Source of the DNA: Tessaracoccus sp. SD287
GTDB taxonomy: Bacteria > Actinomycetota > Actinomycetes > Propionibacteriales > Propionibacteriaceae
Reading direction: 5' to 3'
NCBI RefSeq assembly: GCF_017355265.1
Contig: NZ_JADIJQ010000003.1
Coordinates: forward strand, 93,279 to 157,278
Length of the DNA stretch: 64,000 nucleotides
In this document: one piece after another, positions 17,548 through 25,357 of the stretch
Position numbering within the stretch: position 1 is the first letter of the stretch
How the letters are laid out: the number at the start of each line of letters is the position of its first letter
Made by a program: the position numbers and the translations under genes
The notes under the pieces: generated by a model
What the model was told of the DNA's origin: nothing
Seen by the model: the letters and a program-made list of their open reading frames with translations, nothing else
The model's database searches: none

Positions 17548-18975
17548 TCAGTTCTTTCGTCGTCCACGCGGCTGGCGACGCGGCTGCTGCCGGGTCGGTG
17601 CCGCGTCGTCATCAGCGGCGGGCAGGTCGTCGGGGTCGGGGTCGGCGACCTCGACACCCTCAAGCTCCCAGGGATTGTCACCGACCTGGTTGACGACCAC
17701 CTCGGGGGTGCTGCTCGTCGCCCGGAGGGAGCGCTCGTCCGAGGCGACCGACTCGGCCGCCTCGGTGACGCTGTCCATCGAGCCGCGGGCATGCCGGGCG
17801 GTACGCCGACCGAGCTTGGCGCGGTGGGCCACCATCTCGGCGTCGCGCTCGCGCAGCTGGGCCAGCAGCGGGGCAGCGATGAACACCGAGGAGTAGGCGC
17901 CGGCGATCATGCCGACGAACAGGGCCAGACCGAGGTCCTCCAGCGGCCCGGGGCCCATGAAGAAGGTGGCCGCCACCAGGATGGCCGCCACCGGCAGGAC
18001 GCCAATGACGGTGGTGTTGATGGAGCGCACCAGCACCTGGTTGATGGCCAGGTTCGCCTGTTCGGCGTAGGTGTGCGTCTGCCGGGTGATGTCCTTGACG
18101 TTCTCGCGGACCTTGTCGAAGACCACCACGGTGTCGTACAGCGAGTAGCCGAGGATGGTCAGCACACCGATCAGCGTGGACGGGCTGACGGTGAAGCCCA
18201 GCAACGCGAAGACGCCAATGGTCAGCAGCAGGTCGTGCACCAGCGCCACCAGCGCCGCCACCGACATCTTCCAGTCGCGGAAATAGGCCCAGATCATCAG
18301 TCCGACGAGGACGATGAAGACGACCAGGGCCTGGATGCCCTTCTCGGTGATCTGCTGGCCCCAGGAGGCACCGACGGTCGAGTAGGCAATCTCGTCGGTG
18401 GACACGCCCACGTGCTCGGCCAGGGCGGTGCGCACGGTGGTCACCTCTTCGGGTGTCATCGTGCGGGCCTGGACGCGCGCGGTGTGGTCCCCGATCGTGA
18501 CCACCGAGGTGCCGTCGAGTTCACCGATTCCGGTCTGTTCGACCACCGAACCGATCTCGTTGGGGATGCCGTCGTTGACCGCGACCGGCACGGTGAAGAC
18601 CGTGCCGCCCTTGAACTCGATGCCCAGGTTCAGTCCGCGGATGCCCAGGGACAGGAAGCAGATCAGCAGGATGACACCGCTGATGAGGTACCACTTCCTG
18701 CGGTTGCCCATGAAGTCGTAGGACGTCTGGCCGGTGTAGAGCCGGTGGGCCAGGCTGTGCCTGGCCGGCACCTGGTCGTGGCGAGGGATCGTGGTCGAGG
18801 ATGCGGTCTCGTCCATGCCCGCGGTCTCGAGCGAGGAGTCCTCGACGGCGGCGGCGGCCTTGGAACGCGCCGCGGCCTTGGCCGAGGTGCGCCGACGGGT
18901 GCCGGTGGTGGCCTCGCGCAGGGCGCTGGTCTCGGGCTTGCGCGCGGGCCGGTTGGAGTTGCTGCGGGCCATCAT
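17548..18975 (-). CDS. secF: Protein translocase subunit SecF
   Basis: With SecD and YajC forms the proton-driven accessory complex that pulls exported proteins through SecYEG. 475 aa. A long Ala/Arg/Ser-rich cytoplasmic N-terminus (about 85 residues), TM1, a periplasm-side domain starting GIEFKGGTVF, five further TM helices including the conserved GYSLYDTVVVFD, and a long acidic tail ending Arg-rich (PRRQPRGRRKN). The ATG at 18975 follows AAGGAGG at 7 nt; a second ATG comes directly after it. Two bp separate it from the secD stop. Both extensions are longer than in E. coli SecF. Confidence 0.95.
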   Translation of the reverse strand: MMARSNSNRPARKPETSALREATTGTRRRTSAKAAARSKAAAAVEDSSLETAGMDETASSTTIPRHDQVPARHSLAHRLYTGQTSYDFMGNRRKWYLISGVILLICFLSLGIRGLNLGIEFKGGTVFTVPVAVNDGIPNEIGSVVEQTGIGELDGTSVVTIGDHTARVQARTMTPEEVTTVRTALAEHVGVSTDEIAYSTVGASWGQQITEKGIQALVVFIVLVGLMIWAYFRDWKMSVAALVALVHDLLLTIGVFALLGFTVSPSTLIGVLTILGYSLYDTVVVFDKVRENVKDITRQTHTYAEQANLAINQVLVRSINTTVIGVLPVAAILVAATFFMGPGPLEDLGLALFVGMIAGAYSSVFIAAPLLAQLRERDAEMVAHRAKLGRRTARHARGSMDSVTEAAESVASDERSLRATSSTPEVVVNQVGDNPWELEGVEVADPDPDDLPAADDDAAPTRQQPRRQPRGRRKN

Positions 18976-18977
18976 GC

Positions 18978-20636
18978 TCAGGCCTCCTTCGCGGTCATCT
19001 TGCGGCGGCGGCCCATCAGGGAGGCGCGGCTGACGCCCATCTGGCGGGGTGACAGACCGGAGAACGGTCCGCCCTGTCCGAAGTACTTGGTGCGGCCCAG
19101 CAGGCTCATCAGCGGCTTGGTGAAGAAGAAGACGATCAGCACGTCGATGACGGTGGTCACGCCCAGGGTGAAGGCGAAGCCCCGCACTGAGCCGACGGCC
19201 AGGACGAACAGCACCACGGCCGACAGCAGCGAGACCATGTCGGAGATCAGGACGGTGTTGCGGGCCTTGCGCCAGCCGGTCTCGATGGCCGACTTCAACG
19301 ACCTGCCCTCGCGCACCTCGTCCCTGATTCTCTCGAAGTAGATGATGAAGGAGTCGGCCGTGACGCCGATCGCCAGGATGGCACCGGCCAGACCGGGCAG
19401 GTTCAGCGCGAAGCCCACGGCCTCACCGAGCAGGACGATGACGGGGTAGGAGATGGCCACGGCCATCGCCAGCGAACTGATCACGATGATCGACAGGGCG
19501 CGGTAGTAGAACATCGAGTAGACGATCACCAGGATCAGGCCGATGATGCCGGCGATGATCGCGCCGCGCAGCTGCTCCCCGCCGAGGCTGGCCGAGACGT
19601 TGTCGACGCTGGAGATCTCAAAGGCCAGCGGCAGGGCGCCGTACTTCAGGACGTTGGCCAGTTCCCCGGCGCTCTTCTCGTTGAAGCTGCCGCTGATCTC
19701 GGCGCTGCCGCCGGGGATGGGGGTGGTGACCGAGGGTGCCGAGATGACCCGGCCGTCCAGCACGATGGCGAACTGGTTCATCGGGGGGGTCTGGCTGCTG
19801 AGGTAGGTGGTGTTGGCGGTGAAGGCCTGGGCGCCGGCGCTGTCGAACTGGAGCGTGACCACCCAGTTGAACTGCCCCTGGGGGACGCCGGAGCCGGCGT
19901 CGTCGACATTCTCACCGGCGATGACCTCGGGGCCCAGCAGGTACTTGTTGCCGCCCTCGTCACAGGCGAAGAACGGCTCGCTGGACACCAGCGGGAACTC
20001 ATCGACGCACTTGAACGCCTGGAAGTCGGCGGTGTCCTCGGCGCTCGGCTGCCACTCGATGGCCTGCTGGTAGGTCAGCGGGGTCGTCGGTTCGGTGGTG
20101 GCCCGGGGAGTTGCCTCCGGCGGCGGGCTGGTCGGCAACCCCGGCGGGCCACCGGTGACCACCGCGGTGGGCAGACCGGGCGGAGGTGAGGCGGGGGCGC
20201 TGCTCGTCGACGTCGGGGTGGCCCCCGGGGTGCTGGCCGTCGGCAGCGGCCCACCCGCGTCGACCTGGTAGACGTTGCGGAAGGACAGCTTCGCGGTCTG
20301 GCCGACCAGACGGATCAGCTCGTCGCGCTGCATGTTGGGCACGCTGACCACGATGTTGCGGTCGCCCTGGGTGGTCACCTCGGCCTCGCCCACGCCCAGC
20401 CCGTCGACGCGCTGCTGGATGATGTTGCGGGCCTGCTCGAGGCTGGCCGCCGAGACGCTTCCCTGCCCGGAGGTGTTGGAGGCGGTCAACGTGATGGTGG
20501 TGCCGCCACGCAGGTCCAGGCCCAGTCGGGGCGTCCAGACCTTGGCCGCGGCCATCATCCCGTACAACGACGCCACGAGGATGAGGAAGACGACCAGGTT
20601 CAACCCCGGTCGGTACCGCCTGGGGGACGCGGCCAC
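18978..20636 (-). CDS. secD: Protein translocase subunit SecD
   Basis: Partner of SecF in the accessory export complex; membrane protein. 552 aa. TM1 (about 10-28), GLDLRGGTTITL motif, P1 head domain, five TM helices with VTADSFIIYFERIRDE and a C-terminal VFFFTKPLM. Unusual is a Pro/Thr/Ser-rich insert at about residues 150-205 in the extracellular head (GATPTSTSSAPASPPP and following) absent from E. coli SecD but common in kind in actinobacteria. Start GTG at 20636, 3 bp after the yajC stop. Confidence 0.95.
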   Translation of the reverse strand: MAASPRRYRPGLNLVVFLILVASLYGMMAAAKVWTPRLGLDLRGGTTITLTASNTSGQGSVSAASLEQARNIIQQRVDGLGVGEAEVTTQGDRNIVVSVPNMQRDELIRLVGQTAKLSFRNVYQVDAGGPLPTASTPGATPTSTSSAPASPPPGLPTAVVTGGPPGLPTSPPPEATPRATTEPTTPLTYQQAIEWQPSAEDTADFQAFKCVDEFPLVSSEPFFACDEGGNKYLLGPEVIAGENVDDAGSGVPQGQFNWVVTLQFDSAGAQAFTANTTYLSSQTPPMNQFAIVLDGRVISAPSVTTPIPGGSAEISGSFNEKSAGELANVLKYGALPLAFEISSVDNVSASLGGEQLRGAIIAGIIGLILVIVYSMFYYRALSIIVISSLAMAVAISYPVIVLLGEAVGFALNLPGLAGAILAIGVTADSFIIYFERIRDEVREGRSLKSAIETGWRKARNTVLISDMVSLLSAVVLFVLAVGSVRGFAFTLGVTTVIDVLIVFFFTKPLMSLLGRTKYFGQGGPFSGLSPRQMGVSRASLMGRRRKMTAKEA

Positions 20637-20639
20637 GGG

Positions 20640-21035
20640 TCAGCTCCCCTTGTTCTGGTCAGTGCCGTCGGGCTGCTCGAGGGCAGGCTGGTCGAGTGCG
20701 GGCTGCTCGAGGGGAAGGTCCTCCACGATGACGGGCTCCTCGACGAGGGGGGCGTCGTCGTACTCGAACTCCTCGTCCTCGGGCTTCAGGACCCCGCTGA
20801 TGGCCTGCTTGAGCACCGTCACCTCGACCCCGGGGCCGAGTTCGACGATGGCCTGGCGCTCGCCGAGGTGCTTGATGGTCCCGAAGATGCCGGAGCTCAG
20901 CTGCACCCGCGACCCCACCTCGAGGCTGTTCCGCAGCTCCGTCTGCGCCGCGACCTGCTTGCGCATCGGGCGGATCATGAGGAAGTAGAAGAACAGAATG
21001 ACAGCGAGGACCAGAAGGATCGTATCGAGTGGCAT
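20640..21035 (-). CDS. yajC: Preprotein translocase subunit YajC
   Basis: Small SecDF-associated membrane protein. 131 aa. One N-terminal TM helix (TILLVLAVILFFYFLMIRPMRKQ) with the typical YajC RPMRKQ, a small cytoplasmic domain (LEVGSRVQLSSGIFGTI) and an acidic, Glu/Pro-rich tail. First gene of the secDF operon. Its leader (21036-21166) contains a 13-bp direct repeat shared with the end of ruvB. Confidence 0.92.
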   Translation of the reverse strand: MPLDTILLVLAVILFFYFLMIRPMRKQVAAQTELRNSLEVGSRVQLSSGIFGTIKHLGERQAIVELGPGVEVTVLKQAISGVLKPEDEEFEYDDAPLVEEPVIVEDLPLEQPALDQPALEQPDGTDQNKGS

Positions 21036-21093
21036 GCGTGCAGGCTCCTGTGCAGGGTCCCCGAAGGGGTCCCCACTCTGACTTGATGGGACC

Positions 21094-21171
21094 AGCCAAG
21101 ACTAGCGAGTGCGGGTGTAACTCCTCGAACGCGACATCTGCTGGGCGTTGACCAAACGAGCCAAGACTAGC
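21094..21171 (-). repeat. 13-bp direct repeat pair between ruvB and yajC
   Basis: AGCCAAGACTAGC occurs at 21094-21106 and again at 21159-21171, 65 bp apart. On the minus strand each copy contains TAGTCT, a possible -10, and the second overlaps the ruvB stop codon. Could be duplicated promoter sequence for yajC-secDF or a protein-binding site. Nothing else is seen in this gap except a short GC hairpin with a TTCG loop at about 21053-21074. Confidence 0.5.
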
Positions 21172-22189
21172 CGAACAAGTCGGGTCCATCGGGACGCGGC
21201 GGGGTCAGGCCCAGGTGCCGCCACGCCGCCGGTGTGGCCACCCGCCCCCGGGGGGTCCGCATCAGGAACCCCAACCGGACCAGGAAGGGTTCGGCCACCT
21301 CCTCCACGGTCTCGGTCTCCTCGGCGACGCTGATGGCCAGGGTCGACAACCCGACCGGTCCGCCACCGAACTTGGTGCACAGGGCGTGCAGCACGGCCCG
21401 GTCGAGCCGGTCCAGGCCGAGTGGGTCGACCTCGTAGAGTTCCAGGGCCGCCTGGACGATGGGCAGCGTCACGTGCCCGGTGGCGCGCACCTGGGCAAAG
21501 TCCCGCACGCGCCGCAGCAGCCGGTTGGCGATTCGAGGAGTGCCGCGTGACCGGGAGGCCACCTCGGCGCCGGCGTCAACGTCCAGCTGGACGTTGAGCA
21601 GCTGGGCCGAGCGGGTGATGATGCCGTGCAGGGCGTCGGCGTCGTAGTAGTCCAGGGTGGCGGTGAATCCGAACCGGTCACGCAGCGGGCTGGGCAGCAT
21701 GCCTGCCCGGGTGGTGGCCCCGACCAGGGTGAACGCGGGCAGGTCGATCGGGATGGCCGTGGCCCCGGGCCCCTTCCCGACGACGACGTCGACGCGGAAG
21801 TCCTCCATGGCCATGTACAGCATTTCCTCGGCGGGTCGCGACATGCGGTGGATCTCGTCGAGGAAGAACACCTCGCCCTCGACCAGCCCGGACAGGATCG
21901 CGGCCAGGTCCCCGGCATGCTGGATGGCCGGCCCCGAGGACATCCGCAGCGGCGCCCCGACCTCGGCGGCGATGATCATGGCCAGGGTGGTCTTGCCGAG
22001 CCCTGGGGGCCCGCTGAGCAGCACGTGGTCGGGTGAGGTGCCGCGGTGACGGGCAGCGTCCAGGACCAGACCCAGCTGGTCACTCACCCGCTGCTGGCCG
22101 GCGAACTCGGCGAGCCGGGACGGACGCAGCGCCTGCTCGGCGGCCCGCTCCTCGGGTTCGAGTTCGGGGTCCAGGGGGGAATGGCTCAT
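21167..22189 (-). CDS. ruvB: Holliday junction branch migration ATPase RuvB
   Basis: Hexameric AAA+ motor that drives branch migration with RuvA. 340 aa, typical. Seen: [15 protein letters not shown], Walker [10 protein letters not shown], Walker [10 protein letters not shown], sensor 1 GATTRAGML, arginine finger region LRDRFGF, and the C-terminal winged helix. ATG at 22189, 9 bp after the ruvA stop. Last gene of ruvC-ruvA-ruvB, under the LexA box at 23409-23422. Confidence 0.96.
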   Translation of the reverse strand: MSHSPLDPELEPEERAAEQALRPSRLAEFAGQQRVSDQLGLVLDAARHRGTSPDHVLLSGPPGLGKTTLAMIIAAEVGAPLRMSSGPAIQHAGDLAAILSGLVEGEVFFLDEIHRMSRPAEEMLYMAMEDFRVDVVVGKGPGATAIPIDLPAFTLVGATTRAGMLPSPLRDRFGFTATLDYYDADALHGIITRSAQLLNVQLDVDAGAEVASRSRGTPRIANRLLRRVRDFAQVRATGHVTLPIVQAALELYEVDPLGLDRLDRAVLHALCTKFGGGPVGLSTLAISVAEETETVEEVAEPFLVRLGFLMRTPRGRVATPAAWRHLGLTPPRPDGPDLFG

Positions 22190-22198
22190 GGGGCGAAA

Positions 22199-22819
22199 CT
22201 ATCGTCCGCCGCCACGGGCCAGCGACTGCAGCGCCGCGCGCATCAGCACCGCCACCGAGACGTTCGGGTCGTCGGCGGTCAGCGGAGCCACCCGTTCGCA
22301 GGCGGCGTCGGCGTCCTTGGCCGACCACCCCAGCCCCTGCAGACCGGCCGAGACCTGGTCGCGCCACTGTTCGTCGGTGGCACCGGCCGGGCGCGGAATG
22401 GACGTGGGGCTGACGGCCAGGCGGGCCACCTTGTCCTTGAGTTCGATGATGATCTTCTGGGCACCCTTGGGCCCCAGCCCGGGCACCGAGGTCAGCCGCT
22501 TCACGTCGCCGGCGGTGATGGCCGCGACCAGGTCACCGGGGGTCAGCACCGAGACGATGGCCAGCGCCAGTTTGGGCCCCACCCCTGAGGCGGTCTGCAC
22601 CAGTTCGAAGGCGTCGCGCTCGTCCTCGCCCTGGAACCCGTACAGGGTCATCGAGTCCTCGCGGGTGACCAGGGTCGTCGACAGGGCGCAGTCCTGGCCG
22701 ATGCGCGCCCCGGCGGCGGTCGCCGGGGTGCACCACGCCTTCAACCCGAGCCCCCCGGCCTGGACGACGACCCAGTTCGGTCCGGCTGCCACGGCGGTGC
22801 CACTGAGGCGGTCAATCAT
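22199..22819 (-). CDS. ruvA: Holliday junction branch migration protein RuvA
   Basis: Tetrameric DNA-binding subunit that holds the junction and loads RuvB. 206 aa. N-terminal OB fold (MIDRLSGTAVAAGPNWVVV), two helix-hairpin-helix motifs (ASGVGPKLALAIV and VPGLGPKGAQKII), flexible linker and C-terminal RuvB-binding domain with GLGWSAKDADAA. ATG at 22819 lies 12 bp after the ruvC stop. Confidence 0.95.
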   Translation of the reverse strand: MIDRLSGTAVAAGPNWVVVQAGGLGLKAWCTPATAAGARIGQDCALSTTLVTREDSMTLYGFQGEDERDAFELVQTASGVGPKLALAIVSVLTPGDLVAAITAGDVKRLTSVPGLGPKGAQKIIIELKDKVARLAVSPTSIPRPAGATDEQWRDQVSAGLQGLGWSAKDADAACERVAPLTADDPNVSVAVLMRAALQSLARGGGR

Positions 22820-22831
22820 GGTGGCGAGCGG

Positions 22832-23389
22832 TCATCGGCGGCCTCCTGGGGCACGGGTCGGGTACTTGGCGGGTCGGGCGGCCGCAGCGGCCGACAGTTC
22901 GGCGTAGCGGTTGGTGGCGGTGCCACGCCAGATGTGGGTGATGGCCAGCGCGACGGCGTCGGCCGCGTCGGCCGGGCTGGGTGGGGCGTCCAGTCGGCAC
23001 AGCCGTGCCACCATGGCGCCCACCTGGGCCTTGTCGGCCCGGCCGGTGCCGGTGATGGCCGCCTTCACCTCGCTGGGCGTGTGGGTCACCACGGGGATGC
23101 CGTGCCGCGCGGCCACCAGCATGGCGATGCCGGCCGCCTGGGTGGTCCCGGTGACCGAGTGCAGGTTCTGCTGGGCGAAGACACGTTCGACGGCGACGGC
23201 CTGGGGCCGCATCCTGGTGATCCACTCGTCCAGACCCTGTTCGATGCGCAGCAGGCGCAGGGCGTGGTCGAGGTCTGCCGGAGTACGGATCACCCCGCAG
23301 TCGATGAAGACGGGACGACGCCCCACCGTGCCCTCCACCACGCCGACACCGCAGCGGGTCAGGCCCGGGTCAACTCCCAGGACACGCAT
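22832..23389 (-). CDS. ruvC: Crossover junction endodeoxyribonuclease RuvC
   Basis: Resolves Holliday junctions by paired nicks. 185 aa. RNase H fold with catalytic acidic residues visible: Asp7 in VLGVDPGLTRCG, Glu in AVERVFAQQN, and the C-terminal Asp pair in PSPADAADAVALA. First gene of ruvCAB. A TAGGAT at 23424-23429 is the likely -10, and a LexA box immediately follows it. Confidence 0.95.
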   Translation of the reverse strand: MRVLGVDPGLTRCGVGVVEGTVGRRPVFIDCGVIRTPADLDHALRLLRIEQGLDEWITRMRPQAVAVERVFAQQNLHSVTGTTQAAGIAMLVAARHGIPVVTHTPSEVKAAITGTGRADKAQVGAMVARLCRLDAPPSPADAADAVALAITHIWRGTATNRYAELSAAAAARPAKYPTRAPGGRR

Positions 23390-23408
23390 CGATCCACACC
23401 CCCAGAAA

Positions 23409-23422
23409 CGAACATTCGTTCG
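23409..23422 (-). promoter_or_regulatory. LexA (SOS) box upstream of ruvC
   Basis: CGAACATTCGTTCG fits the Gram-positive/actinobacterial LexA consensus CGAAC-N4-GTTCG exactly. It lies between yebC and ruvC, 20 bp before the ruvC ATG and just downstream of the candidate -10 (TAGGAT, 23424-23429), so a bound repressor would cover the transcription start. Confidence 0.8.
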
Positions 23423-23434
23423 GATCCTACCCGA

Positions 23435-24205
23435 TCAGTCCTCGTCGAGCTGGGAGGCGATCTCGTCGGGGATGTCGACGTTGGTGAACACGTTCTGGAC
23501 GTCGTCGGAGTCCTCGAGGGCATCGATGACCCGGAACAGCTTGTGGGCATCCTCGACCGAGCTCACCGGCTGGTCGAAGTCGGCGCGGAACTCGACCTCG
23601 GCCGAGTCGTAGTCGAGACCCGCTGCCTGCACGGCCTGGCGCACCGCGACCACCTGGGCGGGATCGCAGACGATCTCGAAGGACTCCCCCAGGTCCACCA
23701 CGTCCTCGGGTTCGGCCTCGATGGTCGCCTCCAGCACGTCGTCCTCGGTGAGCTGGCGTCCGTCCTGCTGCTTGTCGACGACCACGACGCCCTTGCGGGC
23801 GAAGATCCGCTGCACCGAGCCGCCGTCGGCCATGGTGGCGCCGTTGCGGGTGACCGCGACCCGGACGTCGGAGATGGCCCGGTTGCGGTTGTCGGTGAGG
23901 CACTCGATCAGAATGGCGATGCCGGCCGGGCCGTAGGCCTCGTACATGACGGTGTCGTAGTTGGCGGCCTCGCCGTCGGCACCCGACCCGCGCTTGACGG
24001 CGCGGTCAATGTTGTCGTTGGGTACCGAACTCTTCTTCGCCTTCTGGATGGCGTCGTACAGGGTCGGGTTGCCCGCGGGGTCACCGCCGCCGATGCGCGC
24101 GGCGACTTCGACGTTCTTGACGAGCTTGGCAAACAGCTTGCCGCGCTTGGCGTCGATGACGGCCTTCTTGTGCTTGGTCGTGGCCCATTTGGAGTGACCT
24201 GCCAT
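23435..24205 (-). CDS. yebC: YebC/PmpR family protein (TACO1-like)
   Basis: 256 aa, full length. N-terminal [14 protein letters not shown] is the family signature, followed by [13 protein letters not shown] and [10 protein letters not shown]. YebC family members act as transcription regulators in some bacteria and, more recently, as ribosome-associated factors that relieve stalling at proline runs. Usually upstream of ruvC, as here. Start ATG behind AAAGGGG. The -10 TAGAGT (24260-24265) overlaps the stop of the GNAT gene, and the leader holds a perfect 8-bp hairpin at 24229-24248. Confidence 0.92.
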   Translation of the reverse strand: MAGHSKWATTKHKKAVIDAKRGKLFAKLVKNVEVAARIGGGDPAGNPTLYDAIQKAKKSSVPNDNIDRAVKRGSGADGEAANYDTVMYEAYGPAGIAILIECLTDNRNRAISDVRVAVTRNGATMADGGSVQRIFARKGVVVVDKQQDGRQLTEDDVLEATIEAEPEDVVDLGESFEIVCDPAQVVAVRQAVQAAGLDYDSAEVEFRADFDQPVSSVEDAHKLFRVIDALEDSDDVQNVFTNVDIPDEIASQLDED

Positions 24206-24228
24206 GGGGGCGCCCCTTTCACGCTGCG

Positions 24229-24248
24229 CACACCCGGACGCGGGTGTG
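24229..24248 (-). other. Hairpin in the yebC leader
   Basis: CACACCCG-GACG-CGGGTGTG: perfect 8-bp stem, 4-nt loop, no T run on either side. Lies between the GNAT stop and yebC. Either a U-less terminator for the GNAT transcript or a structured 5' leader of yebC. Confidence 0.5.
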
Positions 24249-24262
24249 TCCAGCGGACCACT

Positions 24263-25258
24263 CTAGCCCCGTCGCAGGCCCATCAGCACCAAGCGCTCCG
24301 AGCTCTGGTAGCCGAGGTCACTGAACAGGTGGTAGGCCGCCTCTGCCCGGTCGGCGTCGACACCCAGGCCGGCACCCGTGAGACCGGCGTCGGCGAAGCT
24401 TCGCAGGGAGGCGGTCAGCAGCGCCCGGGCCACGCCCCGTCCGCGCCATTCCGGCACCGTGCCCAGGAACTCGGTCCAGCCCTCGCTGTAGCCCTCGTCG
24501 GCCCAGTCGCTGGGGTGGCCCGAGCTGATGGCGTAGCCCGCGACCTGTCCGTCGGCCAGGGCGACCCACGACCAGGACTGCTTGATCGTGTTGACCGCCA
24601 GGATGTGGTCCCAGACGCTGCGCGAGACCCGCTGGGCACCGGTGACGGTGGCAAAGGCCCGGTTGTGGGCGGTGCGGACCGCCTCGCTGAGGGACTCGTC
24701 GAACCCGACCAGGTCGATGCCCTCGGGGACGACGAGCGGCAGGTCATGAGGGGGCACCTCGTCGAAGGACACCTTCATGTCGCTGAACCAGCGTTCGGCC
24801 ACGAAGCCGGCGGCGGCCATCTGGGTCGTCCGCAACGTGAGCTTCTCGTCGATGTGGGCACCCATCCACAGCGGGTCGGTGCTGCCGGACTCCCGCAGGC
24901 CCTCCCACCAGGCCATCCCCTGGTCGCGCAACCACGTGGTGATCCCCACACCAATTCCCTGGTGACGCCAGGCCGGATGGATGGCCCAGTCGACCCAGTA
25001 GCGCACCTCGCCCTCACCCATGCGCGGGTGGCCCCACGCGTAGGCCACCACCGAGCCCGTCTTGTCGCGGCCCACGGCACCGTTGCGTTCGGGGTCGGCG
25101 CCGGGGGCCGAGAAGAGGTCGCGCATGTGCTGCAGGTCGGCCCGTTCGATGGGGTCGTCGACGTAGTCGGTGGCCTCCCTCAGGTCGGCCAGCGCGGGCA
25201 GGTCGGCCTCGGTCAGCCAGCTCCACTGCAGTCGCGGTTCCACGTCAGGTTCAGTCAT
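24263..25258 (-). CDS. Double-GNAT N-acetyltransferase
   Basis: 331 aa with two GNAT folds in tandem. The N-terminal copy has the acetyl-CoA loop WRHQGIGVG (about residues 99-107); the C-terminal copy has WRGRGVARALL (about 274-284). Architecture resembles mycothiol synthase (MshD) and related tandem GNATs, but similarity is not enough to name the substrate. The ATG at 25258 has a poor ribosome site (GGGAA) and overlaps by 4 bases the stop of a 19-codon upstream ORF, so its translation is likely coupled to it. Followed by yebC. Confidence 0.82.
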   Translation of the reverse strand: MTEPDVEPRLQWSWLTEADLPALADLREATDYVDDPIERADLQHMRDLFSAPGADPERNGAVGRDKTGSVVAYAWGHPRMGEGEVRYWVDWAIHPAWRHQGIGVGITTWLRDQGMAWWEGLRESGSTDPLWMGAHIDEKLTLRTTQMAAAGFVAERWFSDMKVSFDEVPPHDLPLVVPEGIDLVGFDESLSEAVRTAHNRAFATVTGAQRVSRSVWDHILAVNTIKQSWSWVALADGQVAGYAISSGHPSDWADEGYSEGWTEFLGTVPEWRGRGVARALLTASLRSFADAGLTGAGLGVDADRAEAAYHLFSDLGYQSSERLVLMGLRRG

Positions 25259-25314
25259 GTCAATTCAGTTCCCAGCAGATGAGGTCGAGGGATCGACGTT
25301 GATCCCTCGACCAT
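25255..25314 (-). CDS. Leaderless 19-codon upstream ORF coupled to the GNAT gene
   Basis: ATG at 25314 lies 6 nt after TAGGGT (25321-25326), the same geometry as other leaderless starts in this window. It encodes MVEGSTSIPRPHLLGTELT and its TGA overlaps the GNAT ATG as ATGA. A perfect 12-bp hairpin occupies codons 1-10. Inference: the GNAT gene, which lacks a good ribosome site, is translated by reinitiation after this peptide, and the hairpin/peptide may regulate it. Expression is not proven. Confidence 0.5.
   Translation of the reverse strand: MVEGSTSIPRPHLLGTELT
25283..25312 (-). terminator. Perfect 12-bp hairpin between the his operon and the GNAT gene
   Basis: Arms GGTCGAGGGATC (25283-25294) and GATCCCTCGACC (25301-25312) with a 6-nt loop. 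No T run follows in either direction. It may terminate the hisDCBHA-reductase transcript without a U tract, or it may act as an attenuator in the GNAT leader, because the candidate GNAT promoter lies on its upstream side. Confidence 0.5.
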
Positions 25315-25320
25315 GACCGC

Positions 25321-25326
25321 ACCCTA
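25321..25326 (-). promoter_or_regulatory. -10 hexamer for the GNAT leader ORF
   Basis: TAGGGT on the minus strand, 6 nt before the ATG of the upstream ORF. Same hexamer and spacing as at the FAD oxidoreductase gene (55511-55516). Confidence 0.45.
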
Positions 25327-25357
25327 TCGGAACCGGTTGGGACACGGGACCCCAGGG

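Noticed and set aside
25283..25312. 12-bp inverted repeat as a transposon end or protein operator
   Set aside because: Only a 6-nt loop and no second copy; a hairpin in RNA explains it better.
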